Below, one piece after another: positions 1-8,724 of a stretch of DNA of 64,000 bases (its first letter is position 1; every line of letters starts with the position of its first letter). Under the pieces are notes generated by a model. That model saw only the letters and a list, made by a program, of their open reading frames with translations, had not been told where the DNA came from and did no database searches. The DNA is taken from contig JAJZXU010000024.1 of the NCBI GenBank assembly GCA_021806235.1, forward strand, positions 1 to 64,000, written 5' to 3'. Made by a program: the position numbers and the translations under genes. The stretch is from Thermoplasmata archaeon (GTDB taxonomy: Archaea; Thermoplasmatota; Thermoplasmata; Thermoplasmatales; Thermoplasmataceae).

Positions 1-2
1 TG

Positions 3-83
3 TTCATGTGTTTAGGCTACAATCTATTCACACCTGTTTCCATGGAAAATAGGGGCAGGATAGCGGTAGCTATAGAAAAATAG
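3..83 (+). CDS. C-terminal tail of an unknown protein (partial)
   Basis: An open frame enters from the left edge and ends at TAG 81-83, giving about 26 residues with the look of a real C terminus (Gly-Tyr-Asn, then Met-Glu-Asn-Arg-Gly-Arg, ending Ala-Ile-Glu-Lys). The charged, non-repetitive composition differs from the AT-rich spacer after it. It could be the end of a transposase or an enzyme; too little is inside the window to name it. Confidence 0.4.
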   Translation, partial: FMCLGYNLFTPVSMENRGRIAVAIEK

Positions 84-282
84 ACAAAAAATATAGATAA
101 AAATATAAAAAATTAGGTAAAATTAAAGGCAATTCCATTATTTTTTAACAAAAAAACCCTGTTAAAGAAATTTTATGCCTGGTTGGGTAAAAAAGGAAGG
201 GTTATTAGGAAACGTCTAATGTATATATATTTTTAAATTTAGGTACTGTATTCACTGTCTTGTTCATGGTCATTCAAATAAA

Positions 283-546
283 TTACGCAGCTTCCACAGC
301 AACGCCGATAGCTATCCATCCCCATACCGGTATGGCCGCTGCTATAACAAAAACTCCCGCATCAATATCAACCCTGCCTATAGCACTACCTGCAACTGCA
401 CCACCAAATATCCCGGAGAACGTAGATATTCTACCAAAAACACCGGTTCCAAAACCGTTTCCACTTGCACCATAATATGCAGCTATAGCCTGTCCCTGTA
501 TTATAGCTATTATTGGCATTGCCATAATAAATGTATATAATGCCAA
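283..546 (-). CDS. Small Gly/Ala-rich membrane protein
   Basis: I do not recognise the family. The protein has one hydrophobic segment at its N terminus, a central Gly-rich stretch (GASGNGFGTG, then FGGAVAGSAIG) and a hydrophobic C terminus containing a Trp-Gly-Trp motif. The first usable near-cognate codon is TTG at 546, but the open frame continues upstream to about 615 with a plausible charged leader (KIYFEKNNNFNLKKF) and no ATG, GTG or TTG. A TATA-like stretch at 631-642 lies the right distance upstream of an ATT at 615, so a non-AUG start is possible. The antisense frame at 260-475 is low-complexity and is a shadow. The composition recalls small membrane-active peptides, but nothing proves that. 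Confidence 0.55.
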   Translation of the reverse strand: MALYTFIMAMPIIAIIQGQAIAAYYGASGNGFGTGVFGRISTFSGIFGGAVAGSAIGRVDIDAGVFVIAAAIPVWGWIAIGVAVEAA

Positions 547-729
547 AATTCCGTTTAAGAATTTCTTTAAGTTAAAATTATTGTTCTTTTCAAAATATAT
601 CTTTATCGCCTCAATATATTAAATACATGGTTATATATATATTTGCATCTTTATACTAATAAATAATTTATAAATTAAGCAAATCTCTTAAAAATATAAA
701 CATTGAATAGAATTTAAATTAATATTAAT

Positions 730-1635
730 TTATGATAAAACCTTATAAATAACGCCTTTCTCACTGTATATTCTGTTTTCCGCCTCATCAAAAACTGCAC
801 TGTGTATTCCATCTATTATTTCGTCGGTTACCTCAAGGCCCCTGTGTGCCGGTAAGCAGTGCAAAAATATGTAATCTTTATCTGCATAATCCGTTAATTC
901 AGAGTTTATCTGATAATCCTTAAATAATTTCTCCCTTTCTGCTCTTTCGCTTTCTTCTCCCATGGATACCCACACATCGGTATAAACAACATCCGCAGAA
1001 TCTATTGCCGTTCTCGGATCCCTGACTATTTCTATTTTATTACCCGTTTTTAACGATAAATCCCTGGCTTTATATATAATATCCCTGTCAGGTTCATGAT
1101 TTTCAGGGCATGCTATGGATATATCCATTCCAACGATGGATGCACCTAATAATAAAGAATTTGTCACGTTATTGCCATCACCTATATAGGCTAACTTTAA
1201 ACCATTTAATCTGTGTTTTTTCTCGTATACCGTCATAAAATCTGCAACGATCTGCATCGGATGTTCCTTATTATCCAGTGCATTTAAAACAGGTATGGAA
1301 GAATTTTTTGCCAGTTCAACAACATTATCATGGCTATATGATCTATAGGAAATTATATCCAGTAATCTTGACATTACCTTTGCAGTATCGGAAATTGTTT
1401 CACCATCACCCAAATGCATATCCTTCGGACTCAAGTATATAGCATGCCCATTTAACTGTTTCATTGCAACCTCCAGTGATATCCTTGTTCTTGTACTCGG
1501 TTTTTCAAAGATCATTCCAAGAATCTTTTTTTCCGAAAATTTAATGCTCCTATCTTTTTTTAATTTTACTGACAGGTCTATAATGTCTTCCAGGTCATCC
1601 TTCATATCATAAACTGATAAAATATCTCTTTTCAT
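730..1635 (-). CDS. argF: Ornithine carbamoyltransferase
   Basis: Transfers the carbamoyl group from carbamoyl phosphate to ornithine, giving citrulline in arginine synthesis (or the reverse in catabolism); cytosolic. The carbamoyl-phosphate loop STRTR is at residues 47-51, the HPxQ motif (HPMQ) at 125-128, the DVWVSMG segment at 220-226 and the ornithine-site signature HCLPAHRG at 259-266. HCLPxHRG distinguishes it from aspartate carbamoyltransferase. The length of 301 aa is normal. No other arginine gene lies nearby, so it is probably transcribed alone or with trxB upstream (25-bp gap, same strand). Confidence 0.95.
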   Translation of the reverse strand: MKRDILSVYDMKDDLEDIIDLSVKLKKDRSIKFSEKKILGMIFEKPSTRTRISLEVAMKQLNGHAIYLSPKDMHLGDGETISDTAKVMSRLLDIISYRSYSHDNVVELAKNSSIPVLNALDNKEHPMQIVADFMTVYEKKHRLNGLKLAYIGDGNNVTNSLLLGASIVGMDISIACPENHEPDRDIIYKARDLSLKTGNKIEIVRDPRTAIDSADVVYTDVWVSMGEESERAEREKLFKDYQINSELTDYADKDYIFLHCLPAHRGLEVTDEIIDGIHSAVFDEAENRIYSEKGVIYKVLS

Positions 1636-1659
1636 AGGTAAGTAAGTATAAAAATAAAT

Positions 1660-2628
1660 TTAAAACTTTTTATTCATTTTATCCATATATAATGTTATTG
1701 CAGCTCTTGATCCATCTCCAACTGCTGTTGCTATCTGCTCTTCACTTCCCATAATGACATCTCCTGCTGCATATATTCCAGGTACCGATGTTCTTCCCTT
1801 TTCATCAGCTATAATGAATCCCTGTTTGTCAAGGTTAACACCGATGTTTTTCAAAAATGATGTTTGTGGTATAACACCTATGTAAACAAAGGCACCATCA
1901 ACACCTATTGTTTCTTCACTATTAGTCTCGGTATTCATGTATTTTATGCCGGTTAATTTTTTGCCATCACCTACAAATTCTTCTGTCTCAGCATTTAATA
2001 AAAATGGGATTTTCTTTTCATCTATCTCTTTTATATATGCTTCCTCACATTTTTTTATCTTTGAATGTGATACTATTGAAACGTTTTTTGCTATGCCCTT
2101 TAAATATAAAGCAGAGATGGCCCCGGAATCTCCACCACCCATTACTGCCACAGATTTATCCTTGAATAAATAGCCATCGCATGTTGAACAGTATGATATA
2201 CCTTTACCAAAATATGTATCCTCACCCTTTACGTTCATTTTTCTATGTGTTGTGCCCGTTGCTATTATAACAGCTTTAGCGGTAAATTCCTCCCTATTAG
2301 TTTCGATAAGAAATTTATCGCCATCCTTTTTTATATCACGTACATCTATTTCTGTTATAATTTTACCATATTCCGAATAATGTTTTCTGAAGTTCTCTGC
2401 AAGGTCTGATCCATTAATTGCCTTATAGCCAAGATAATTTTCAACCAGTGGAGACACTGCAGTATTGCCTCCCGGAACCGCTTCCCTTTCAAGTATTGCA
2501 ACACTTAATCCAGACCTTTTTATATAAATGCCCGCAGAATAACCGGCAGCACCCGCCCCAATTATTATAACATCATAATACGTTTCATAATCCCTCTCAT
2601 TTGATCTAACATTAAAATTCATCATCAT
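1660..2628 (-). CDS. trxB: Thioredoxin reductase (FAD-dependent)
   Basis: Low-Mr thioredoxin reductase fold. The FAD-binding GAGAAG is at residues 24-29, the redox-active pair is CSTC at 147-150, and the second dinucleotide motif GGGDSGA follows at about 164-170. The HRRxxxR pattern that binds the NADPH 2'-phosphate in bacterial enzymes is absent; the equivalent stretch reads SHSKIKKCEE. Loss of NADPH use is known for the Thermoplasma acidophilum enzyme, so the electron donor here may not be NADPH. Three ATGs occur in a row at the start. The GGTGAT ribosome site at 2630-2637 is only 2 nt from the first, so the second or third ATG is the more likely start. Confidence 0.92.
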   Translation of the reverse strand: MMMNFNVRSNERDYETYYDVIIIGAGAAGYSAGIYIKRSGLSVAILEREAVPGGNTAVSPLVENYLGYKAINGSDLAENFRKHYSEYGKIITEIDVRDIKKDGDKFLIETNREEFTAKAVIIATGTTHRKMNVKGEDTYFGKGISYCSTCDGYLFKDKSVAVMGGGDSGAISALYLKGIAKNVSIVSHSKIKKCEEAYIKEIDEKKIPFLLNAETEEFVGDGKKLTGIKYMNTETNSEETIGVDGAFVYIGVIPQTSFLKNIGVNLDKQGFIIADEKGRTSVPGIYAAGDVIMGSEEQIATAVGDGSRAAITLYMDKMNKKF

Positions 2629-2695
2629 TAATCACCAGTCAAAATATGCGTAAATAATATATATACTTTTTAAAAAATAAAAAAAATTACTTTTT

Positions 2696-4321
2696 TTAAT
2701 ATCCACCCATGCCTCCTGGCATTCCACCAGCACCGCCTGCTGGAGGAGCAGATTTTCTGCTGGCTATTACATCATCTATTCTTAATATCATGGTTGCAAC
2801 CTCAACAGCGCTTTCTATTGCATGTGTTTTTACCCTGTATGTATCAAATACGCCGAGTTTTATCATATCGCTTATCTGATTGCCTTCCATATCAACGCCG
2901 AAGTTTTTGTCTCCTTTTTCATGTTTTGATTTTAATGTTATCAGTGTATTTATTGGGTCCATTCCAGAATTTTCTGCCAGTGTTCTAGGTATTATTTCAA
3001 GGGCCTTTGCAAATGCTTCTATTGATAATTGCTCTCTCCCACCTATGCTGTTTGAGTAGTTTCTTAATTTCATTGCTAGTTCAGCTTCAGTTGCTCCTCC
3101 GCCGGGTAAGTATTTTCCATCTTCCTTTGTTATTGCAACTACCCTTATGGCGTCATTTAATGCTCTGTCTATTTCATCAACTACGTGTTCTGTTCCGCCC
3201 CTGATCAATATGTTTACTGCTTTTGGGTTCTCACAGCCTGTTACAAAGGTCATTCTATCGTCGCCTATCTTTCTCTCCTCAACGGTTTCAGCCTTTCCCA
3301 TGGTTTCCTCTGTTATGTCATCTAAATCTGTAATCATTTTTGCTCCTGTTGCCTTTGCTAATTTTTCCATATCGCTCTGTTTTACTCTTCTTACTGCATA
3401 TATTCCATATTTTGCTAAATAGTATTGAACTGTGTCATCTATTCCTTTCTGGCATAATACAACGGTTGCCCCAGAGTTCTTTATTTTATCAGCCATTTCC
3501 CTTAATGTATCTGTTTCCTGGTCAAGGAAATCCTGTATTTTTGATGGGTCTGTTATCTGGACCTTGGCATCTATTTCCGTTTTCTTTATTTCAAGTGCAG
3601 AATTTATTAATGCTATTTTTGCATTTTTTACAACAGATGGCATTTTTGAATGTACCTTCTCCTTATCAACTATTATGCCCTTAATAAATGTTGTATCTGC
3701 AGCACTGCCACCGCTTTTCTTATCTACCTTTACATTTACTGTATCTATTACTGTTTTTCCATTAACATTTTCAGAAACTGCATTTATTGCATTTACAACA
3801 AGATCTGCAAGGAATTCTGCTGAAACTCCAGTGTTTTTGCCCGATAATGCGGTTACAGCCACTTTCTTTAACATTGCATTATCAGTTGCCTTTAATGCGA
3901 CATCCGCAAGTATCCTCTTTGACTCCTCTGCAGCTAAATGGTAACCATCTGCTATTATTGTTGAGTGGACACCCTGATCAAGTAAAGCCTCTGCCTGTTT
4001 TAACAGTTCACCTGCTAAAACTACAACTGTTGTTGTCCCATCTCCAACTGCGGTATCCTGGGATTTTGATGCTTCAACTATCATTTTAGCTGTTGGATGA
4101 TCAACATCCATTTCCTTTAGAATTGTGGCACCATCATTAGAAATAATTATATCTCCTATGGAGTCAACAAGCATTTTATCCATACCCTTTGGGCCCAGTG
4201 TTGTTCTAACAGCATCTGCTATTGCTTTTGCCGCTTCGATGTTATTCTTCTGGGCGCTTTTCCCCTGCTGTCTCTCTGTACCTTCCTTTAATATTAATAT
4301 TGGTGTTTGACCTGACATCAT
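2696..4321 (-). CDS. thsA: Thermosome (group II chaperonin) alpha subunit
   Basis: Folds proteins in a two-ring, ATP-driven cytosolic chamber. Hallmarks are [10 protein letters not shown] near residue 40, the ATP loop VGDGTTT near 90, [10 protein letters not shown] near 400, and the Gly/Met-rich tail ending GGMGGY. The sequence follows the Thermoplasma alpha subunit more closely than beta (for example [19 protein letters not shown] and the GMPGG tail), so it would need a beta partner encoded elsewhere. A TTG-initiated frame begins at 4330, but the ATG at 4321 matches family starts and sits about 30 nt after a TATA element at 4351-4358, so I use it. Long frames on the opposite strand here are codon-bias shadows. 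Confidence 0.95.
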   Translation of the reverse strand: MMSGQTPILILKEGTERQQGKSAQKNNIEAAKAIADAVRTTLGPKGMDKMLVDSIGDIIISNDGATILKEMDVDHPTAKMIVEASKSQDTAVGDGTTTVVVLAGELLKQAEALLDQGVHSTIIADGYHLAAEESKRILADVALKATDNAMLKKVAVTALSGKNTGVSAEFLADLVVNAINAVSENVNGKTVIDTVNVKVDKKSGGSAADTTFIKGIIVDKEKVHSKMPSVVKNAKIALINSALEIKKTEIDAKVQITDPSKIQDFLDQETDTLREMADKIKNSGATVVLCQKGIDDTVQYYLAKYGIYAVRRVKQSDMEKLAKATGAKMITDLDDITEETMGKAETVEERKIGDDRMTFVTGCENPKAVNILIRGGTEHVVDEIDRALNDAIRVVAITKEDGKYLPGGGATEAELAMKLRNYSNSIGGREQLSIEAFAKALEIIPRTLAENSGMDPINTLITLKSKHEKGDKNFGVDMEGNQISDMIKLGVFDTYRVKTHAIESAVEVATMILRIDDVIASRKSAPPAGGAGGMPGGMGGY

Positions 4322-4350
4322 AACAATCAATTCATAAATATGTTCTTCAA

Positions 4351-4358
4351 TATAAAAG
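4351..4358 (-). promoter_or_regulatory. TATA box of the thermosome gene
   Basis: On the minus strand this reads TTTTATA and lies about 30 nt before ATG 4321, the usual spacing for a leaderless archaeal transcript. Further AT-rich sequence lies upstream (4363-4380), so the exact box is uncertain. Confidence 0.5.
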
Positions 4359-4409
4359 TTTCTATAATTTATATATTTAAATTAAAGTTAATCAATATAA
4401 TTAATAAAT

Positions 4410-5960
4410 CTATTTTCCTCTCTTCAGGCTATTCATCTTTTTTTCTTTCCTTAGCTCTGATGGTAATCTGCCCAATTTATAATCCTTTGTATCAACAAAT
4501 TTAATCAATTTTGACAGGTCAGGATGAACATTTTTTATTTCATTATACATTTTTATTGCAACTCTTCTCAGGTCAGGGTGTACCGATTGCCCGGACCTCA
4601 GCTCTATAAAATATGTAAGTTCGTTTAAATTTGCATTGAATATTACAGGATATCTATATCCATATGGAACACAGTACTGTGCCATTTTATAATTATATCT
4701 ATCCTTAATGTCCATATATATCATTTTTGCCTCTTCCATTAATTTAATGTATTCATCCCTTAAATTATCGATCCTGGTAAGTTCTTCCGGTATGTCATAT
4801 CCGTAATAAACTCCAAGTGGTTTCCTTATAATTGATAAAAATCTGTGTCTCTGCATTTCCCGGAATGCACCGTAATTTGTATTTACCTCAAACACATAAT
4901 TTATACTTTCAAATGCCCTTCCTATTTTATTTCTCCTGTTTTTTCTTATTTCTATTAATTTATTTAAAATATTTATTTCCTCATCTTTATCTATCTGAAC
5001 ATCACCATAATCGTTGTAGTATGGGTATAAAAACATCTTTACTGATAAATCCAGGGCCTTTTTCTCATCCATATAATTTAATAGTTTTACATCATCTATA
5101 TTTTTATAATTCATTTTATATGAATTTGCAATAAAATCCTTTTTAATTTTATATTCTATCTGTGCTTTACCATGATCTGAAACCGCTTCATCTATTAACT
5201 CCGGCATTTCATTTTTTAATTCATTATAAATCAAATCTGCAAATTTTATGCTTTCCTGTGTGCCATACCCGGTTAACCTTTCTATCAGTGATATAAAGGA
5301 CCTGCCATTACCGGAAATACCTATATTTGTCAGGGTTGATGCGGGCAATATGGATCTTATCTCATCCAGAACAGATGACCCTAATGATGTTTTATAGGAT
5401 TTTTCCACACTTTTATCATCAATATCCTTTATATCAGAATATTTATAACTCTCACCGTCTATCTCAAAGAAAAAATCGTCTATGGGATATTTTTCTTTAA
5501 AGTAGTCCATCAATTCATTATAACTTTTTGAATAAAATTTGAATAATTCATTACAGTAATTATCGTACTCTTCACCATTTTTTTCTATGCCTACGTCATA
5601 TGATTTTAAAAATAAATAACCATCCTTACCCTTTTTATCATACCTAACATATCTTGAGGATTTTTCAAGATATGACAGTCCTATTCTTGGTTCCTCAATT
5701 AACTTTGATAATATATTTGATACATTCTGTATGCCTAACTGTGCAGTTGTTAATTCTGCAACCGATTCATCACCGTAGTCCAGGAAAACTCTCTTATAGA
5801 AGTTCTCAGCCCTTTCGGAATTATTTTTAAATTCCTTACTGTATAAATCTCTTAGATCAAGATTTGCTGTTCTGCTGTATCTGGACATCATTGCACCACG
5901 GTCTATCATCTTTGTTTTGATTAAAAAAACGTCTTTGTCATAATTTGAAAAATCATCCAT
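4410..5960 (-). CDS. Double-domain ThyX-like protein (putative FAD-dependent thymidylate synthase)
   Basis: Two tandem ThyX-type halves make 516 aa, about twice a normal ThyX (around 220-250 aa). The N half has SSRY (101-104) after a conserved helix and an RSxxSLIERL-like segment near 220-229. The C half has RHRFLS (371-376) and an ELTYFIELRSGQSVHPDLRR segment (447-466), matching the ThyX pattern of substrate-binding helices. The usual catalytic motif RHRxxSxNExSxRY is not intact in either half: the C half has the RHRxxS part and the N half the SxRY part. Methylation of dUMP is therefore only the family-level expectation. It is divergently placed from the SDR gene at 6036. Confidence 0.75.
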   Translation of the reverse strand: MDDFSNYDKDVFLIKTKMIDRGAMMSRYSRTANLDLRDLYSKEFKNNSERAENFYKRVFLDYGDESVAELTTAQLGIQNVSNILSKLIEEPRIGLSYLEKSSRYVRYDKKGKDGYLFLKSYDVGIEKNGEEYDNYCNELFKFYSKSYNELMDYFKEKYPIDDFFFEIDGESYKYSDIKDIDDKSVEKSYKTSLGSSVLDEIRSILPASTLTNIGISGNGRSFISLIERLTGYGTQESIKFADLIYNELKNEMPELIDEAVSDHGKAQIEYKIKKDFIANSYKMNYKNIDDVKLLNYMDEKKALDLSVKMFLYPYYNDYGDVQIDKDEEINILNKLIEIRKNRRNKIGRAFESINYVFEVNTNYGAFREMQRHRFLSIIRKPLGVYYGYDIPEELTRIDNLRDEYIKLMEEAKMIYMDIKDRYNYKMAQYCVPYGYRYPVIFNANLNELTYFIELRSGQSVHPDLRRVAIKMYNEIKNVHPDLSKLIKFVDTKDYKLGRLPSELRKEKKMNSLKRGK

Positions 5961-6035
5961 GTTTGTATAATAATTAAAGAGATAAAAAATTAACTATAAA
6001 TAAAATATTTTTATATTTATATAATATATCCATTC

Positions 6036-6878
6036 ATGAAACTAATTGTTATAGGAGGATCGGGTTTTGTTGGTAGCAACGTTTTAAATCAGATGGAGGC
6101 GGAAGAAAAGGCCTATTTTTCAAGAAATAATTCAGAGGCGCTTGATAATAAAGGCATAAAATATATTAAGGGCGATGTAAGGAATTATGAGGATGTTGAA
6201 AAGGCTATAGAGAATTATGATACAGTAATTCATGCTGTTGATGTTCTAAAGGAAGATGAGGAAAAGCATGAGGATATTTCATTAAACGGTGTAAAGAATA
6301 TAGTAAAGGCAATTAAAAAATATGGCAAATCCCAGAAATTAATATATTTCTCTGCAATAAATGCTGATAAGGGTAAAACCGATTATTTTAGATATAAGAG
6401 ACTGGCAGAAGATAATGTTGATTTACTAAAAAATGGGTTATCTGTCAGGGCATCAACAATGTACGGTGAAGGCGATAAATTCACCAAAATGCTTGTAGAT
6501 TTAGCAAAACAGAAGGTTCCGTTTTTACCGAAGAGCGGAAACATGGCACCGGTATATATAAATGACGTGATAACCGTGATAAAGAATTCTATGGATAGCC
6601 ACGGGGTAATAGATATATGTACAAAGGACAGGATTACTTTTGGAGGTATGTTTAATACAATAAGGGAGAAATTGGGCTTAAAACCGGTGAAAGAGGTCTC
6701 ATCACTGATATTCAAACCGTTTATAGGCTCATTACAGAGAAGAGGGTTGTTAACAAAGGAACAATTTTACATGCTCCAGCTTGATTATTATAAAGAGAAC
6801 ACATCCCTGTACAGATTTGTAAAGGAACCGGTGAACTATAAGGATTATATAAACTCTATAGATTTATCAAAGATATAA
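6036..6878 (+). CDS. NAD(P)-binding SDR protein, NDUFA9/epimerase type
   Basis: Extended/atypical short-chain dehydrogenase fold. The dinucleotide motif GGSGFVG is at residues 7-13, an Asp-rich strand (KGDVRN) follows near 45-50, and the YxxxK pair is Y117 and K121. The order and the short C-terminal domain fit the NDUFA9-like/NmrA-related branch rather than sugar epimerases with a full substrate domain. The substrate is unknown. It is a single gene facing rightward from the ThyX-like gene, with an AT-rich stretch (about 6010-6030) just before the ATG consistent with a leaderless promoter. Confidence 0.8.
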   Translation: MKLIVIGGSGFVGSNVLNQMEAEEKAYFSRNNSEALDNKGIKYIKGDVRNYEDVEKAIENYDTVIHAVDVLKEDEEKHEDISLNGVKNIVKAIKKYGKSQKLIYFSAINADKGKTDYFRYKRLAEDNVDLLKNGLSVRASTMYGEGDKFTKMLVDLAKQKVPFLPKSGNMAPVYINDVITVIKNSMDSHGVIDICTKDRITFGGMFNTIREKLGLKPVKEVSSLIFKPFIGSLQRRGLLTKEQFYMLQLDYYKENTSLYRFVKEPVNYKDYINSIDLSKI

Positions 6879-6994
6879 GTTTATTAGTTTATTTACTGTT
6901 AACCATATTAATTGTTTTTATATTTTTATATTATACAATAATAAATAATTACAGATGTTTTACAGTTATCCGGCAGAAAGTCCACATCTCTGCA

Positions 6995-7459
6995 TTATAA
7001 TAAAACATCACCTATAGCCTCATCATTTATCCTGTTTACAAGTTTTAGCATATACTCTATCTGATAATCGGTAATATGCGATGAAAAATCACTATCACTT
7101 TTCAATTCATATAAATATGTAATTGCATTTCTCAAATGCGAGGATGCTATTATAAGGTATGCTGTATATTTATTTCCATCATTCATTTTCTGATCTATAT
7201 CAACCCATGTGGAATCTTCCCTTCTCAATTCCTTTCTTACCATATCCGGTAATTTTACATCATTGTCATACAAATTCTGGTTTAATGTGTCCAGAATATC
7301 GATAATATCCCTTAATTTTTCTACATTTTTTCCCTCTGAAATTGCTAATCCTATAAACGATTCTGTAATTTTTATTTCAGAATCATACCTGAAAAATTTA
7401 TGGTTTAGTGGTAAATTTTTATCGATTAAATCGCAGTATTGATTACTTATATCATCCAT
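6995..7459 (-). CDS. Conserved-looking helical protein of unknown function
   Basis: I do not recognise this 154-aa protein. It is acidic, soluble, predicted mostly alpha-helical, with no signal peptide, Cys pair or metal motif. The minus-strand frame uses the same AGG/ATA-rich codons as neighbouring genes and starts with ATG GAT GAT; the opposing frame at 7209 is hydrophobic shadow. It ends a convergent pair with the SDR gene and is followed on the other side by tRNA-Gln. Confidence 0.6.
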   Translation of the reverse strand: MDDISNQYCDLIDKNLPLNHKFFRYDSEIKITESFIGLAISEGKNVEKLRDIIDILDTLNQNLYDNDVKLPDMVRKELRREDSTWVDIDQKMNDGNKYTAYLIIASSHLRNAITYLYELKSDSDFSSHITDYQIEYMLKLVNRINDEAIGDVLL

Positions 7460-7514
7460 AAATGTGTATTAAAACTTATATTATTAATCTATTCAATATA
7501 TTTAAACTACATTA

Positions 7515-7587
7515 TAGCTCCGGGCAGATTCGAACTGCCGTCGACTGGTCCAGAGCCAGTTATGCTTGGCCGCTACACCACGGAGCT
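7515..7587 (-). tRNA. tRNA-Gln (CTG anticodon)
   Basis: Folds as a complete cloverleaf on the minus strand. The acceptor stem pairs AGCTCCG (5', 7581-7587) with CGGAGCT (7516-7522). The anticodon stem ACTGG/CCAGT encloses the loop CTCTGGA, with anticodon CTG at 7551-7553, and the T arm is GGCAG-TTCGAAT-CTGCC. The A1-T72 pair is typical of archaeal tRNA-Gln. No intron, and CCA is not encoded. Confidence 0.95.
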
Positions 7588-7647
7588 TTAAATATATATT
7601 ACAATTTGATATAAAAACGTTAATAATGCACATTATAATTATTGCTT

Positions 7648-8724
7648 ATGTTCACAGTAGGGAATTCATTAAAACTAACCATTTTTGGATCATCGCATGG
7701 TAGATATATTGGTGGCACCATTGATGGCATACCGGCAGGTACTGAAATAAATATGGATTATATCAATAAATGGTTATCAAGAAGAAAGCCAGCACAGGGT
7801 GTGATAACCACACAGAGAAAGGAAGATGACAGTTTAGAAATAATAGCGGGAATAAAAGATAATTATACGGATGGCTCGCCGTTAACATTTTTATTTAAAA
7901 ATGAAGATTATATAGATAAGCATTATGACAGTTTAAAGTTCAATCCAAGACCGGGACACGCTGATTTAACAATGTTTTATAAATATGGTGAATACAGAAA
8001 CTATGAGGGCGGCGGCTTCTTCTCAGGCAGGATGACACTTCCCTTAGTTGTGGCAGGGTCAATAGCAATGGATATATTAAAAAGGTTTAATATAAAAATA
8101 GTATCATATATAAAATCTGCAGGCAACATAAAAATAGATGATAAAAACATAGAGGATGAGGATTATATATACAGTTTTAAAACAAGGATGCCAGATGATG
8201 AAATGGATAATAAATTATACAGTAAATTAATTGAATTAATAAAAAATGGTGATAGTTTAGGAGGGCAGATAAAAACTATAGTATACAATCTGCCTCCAGG
8301 AACAGGTGAACCATTTTTCGATTCAATAGAAAGCGAAATATCAAAAGCAATGTTCTCTATACCCGGATTAAAAGGCATAGAATTCGGATCGGGTTTTAGT
8401 TTATCTGAAATGACAGGGTCACAGGCAAATGATGAATTTTATATGGATAATAATCAAATAAAAACAAAAACTAACCACTGTGGTGGCATCTTAGGTGGTA
8501 TATCAGATGGCATGCCTGTAGAATTCACTGTGGTTATGAAACCAACATCTTCAATACATAGGGAGCAGAAAACAGTAAATCTTGAAACGATGAAAGAAAC
8601 AACATTAGAGGTAAAGGGAAGGCATGATCCGTTTATAAGTTTCAGGGCGGTACCGGTTGTACAGACATTTACGGCATTTACATTACTTGATCTGATAATG
8701 TCACAGAAAATTATAGGAATATAA
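7648..8724 (+). CDS. aroC: Chorismate synthase
   Basis: Converts 5-enolpyruvylshikimate-3-phosphate to chorismate, the last step of the shikimate pathway, using reduced FMN. Signatures seen: FGSSHG near the N terminus, the RPGHADLTMFYKYG block (chorismate synthase signature 1 region), GGGFFSGRMT, and GRHDPFISFRAVPVVQ near the C terminus. The length of about 358 aa is normal. A TTG 6 nt earlier (7642) could also start the frame; the ATG matches family starts. Its 3' end overlaps the convergent DUF2070 gene by 14 bp. Confidence 0.95.
   Translation: MFTVGNSLKLTIFGSSHGRYIGGTIDGIPAGTEINMDYINKWLSRRKPAQGVITTQRKEDDSLEIIAGIKDNYTDGSPLTFLFKNEDYIDKHYDSLKFNPRPGHADLTMFYKYGEYRNYEGGGFFSGRMTLPLVVAGSIAMDILKRFNIKIVSYIKSAGNIKIDDKNIEDEDYIYSFKTRMPDDEMDNKLYSKLIELIKNGDSLGGQIKTIVYNLPPGTGEPFFDSIESEISKAMFSIPGLKGIEFGSGFSLSEMTGSQANDEFYMDNNQIKTKTNHCGGILGGISDGMPVEFTVVMKPTSSIHREQKTVNLETMKETTLEVKGRHDPFISFRAVPVVQTFTAFTLLDLIMSQKIIGI

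Noticed and set aside
3147-3944. Long plus-strand frames of 91 and 170 aa opposite the thermosome gene
   Set aside because: They mirror codon bias of thsA, have Ser/Phe/Ile-rich nonsense composition and no start signal.
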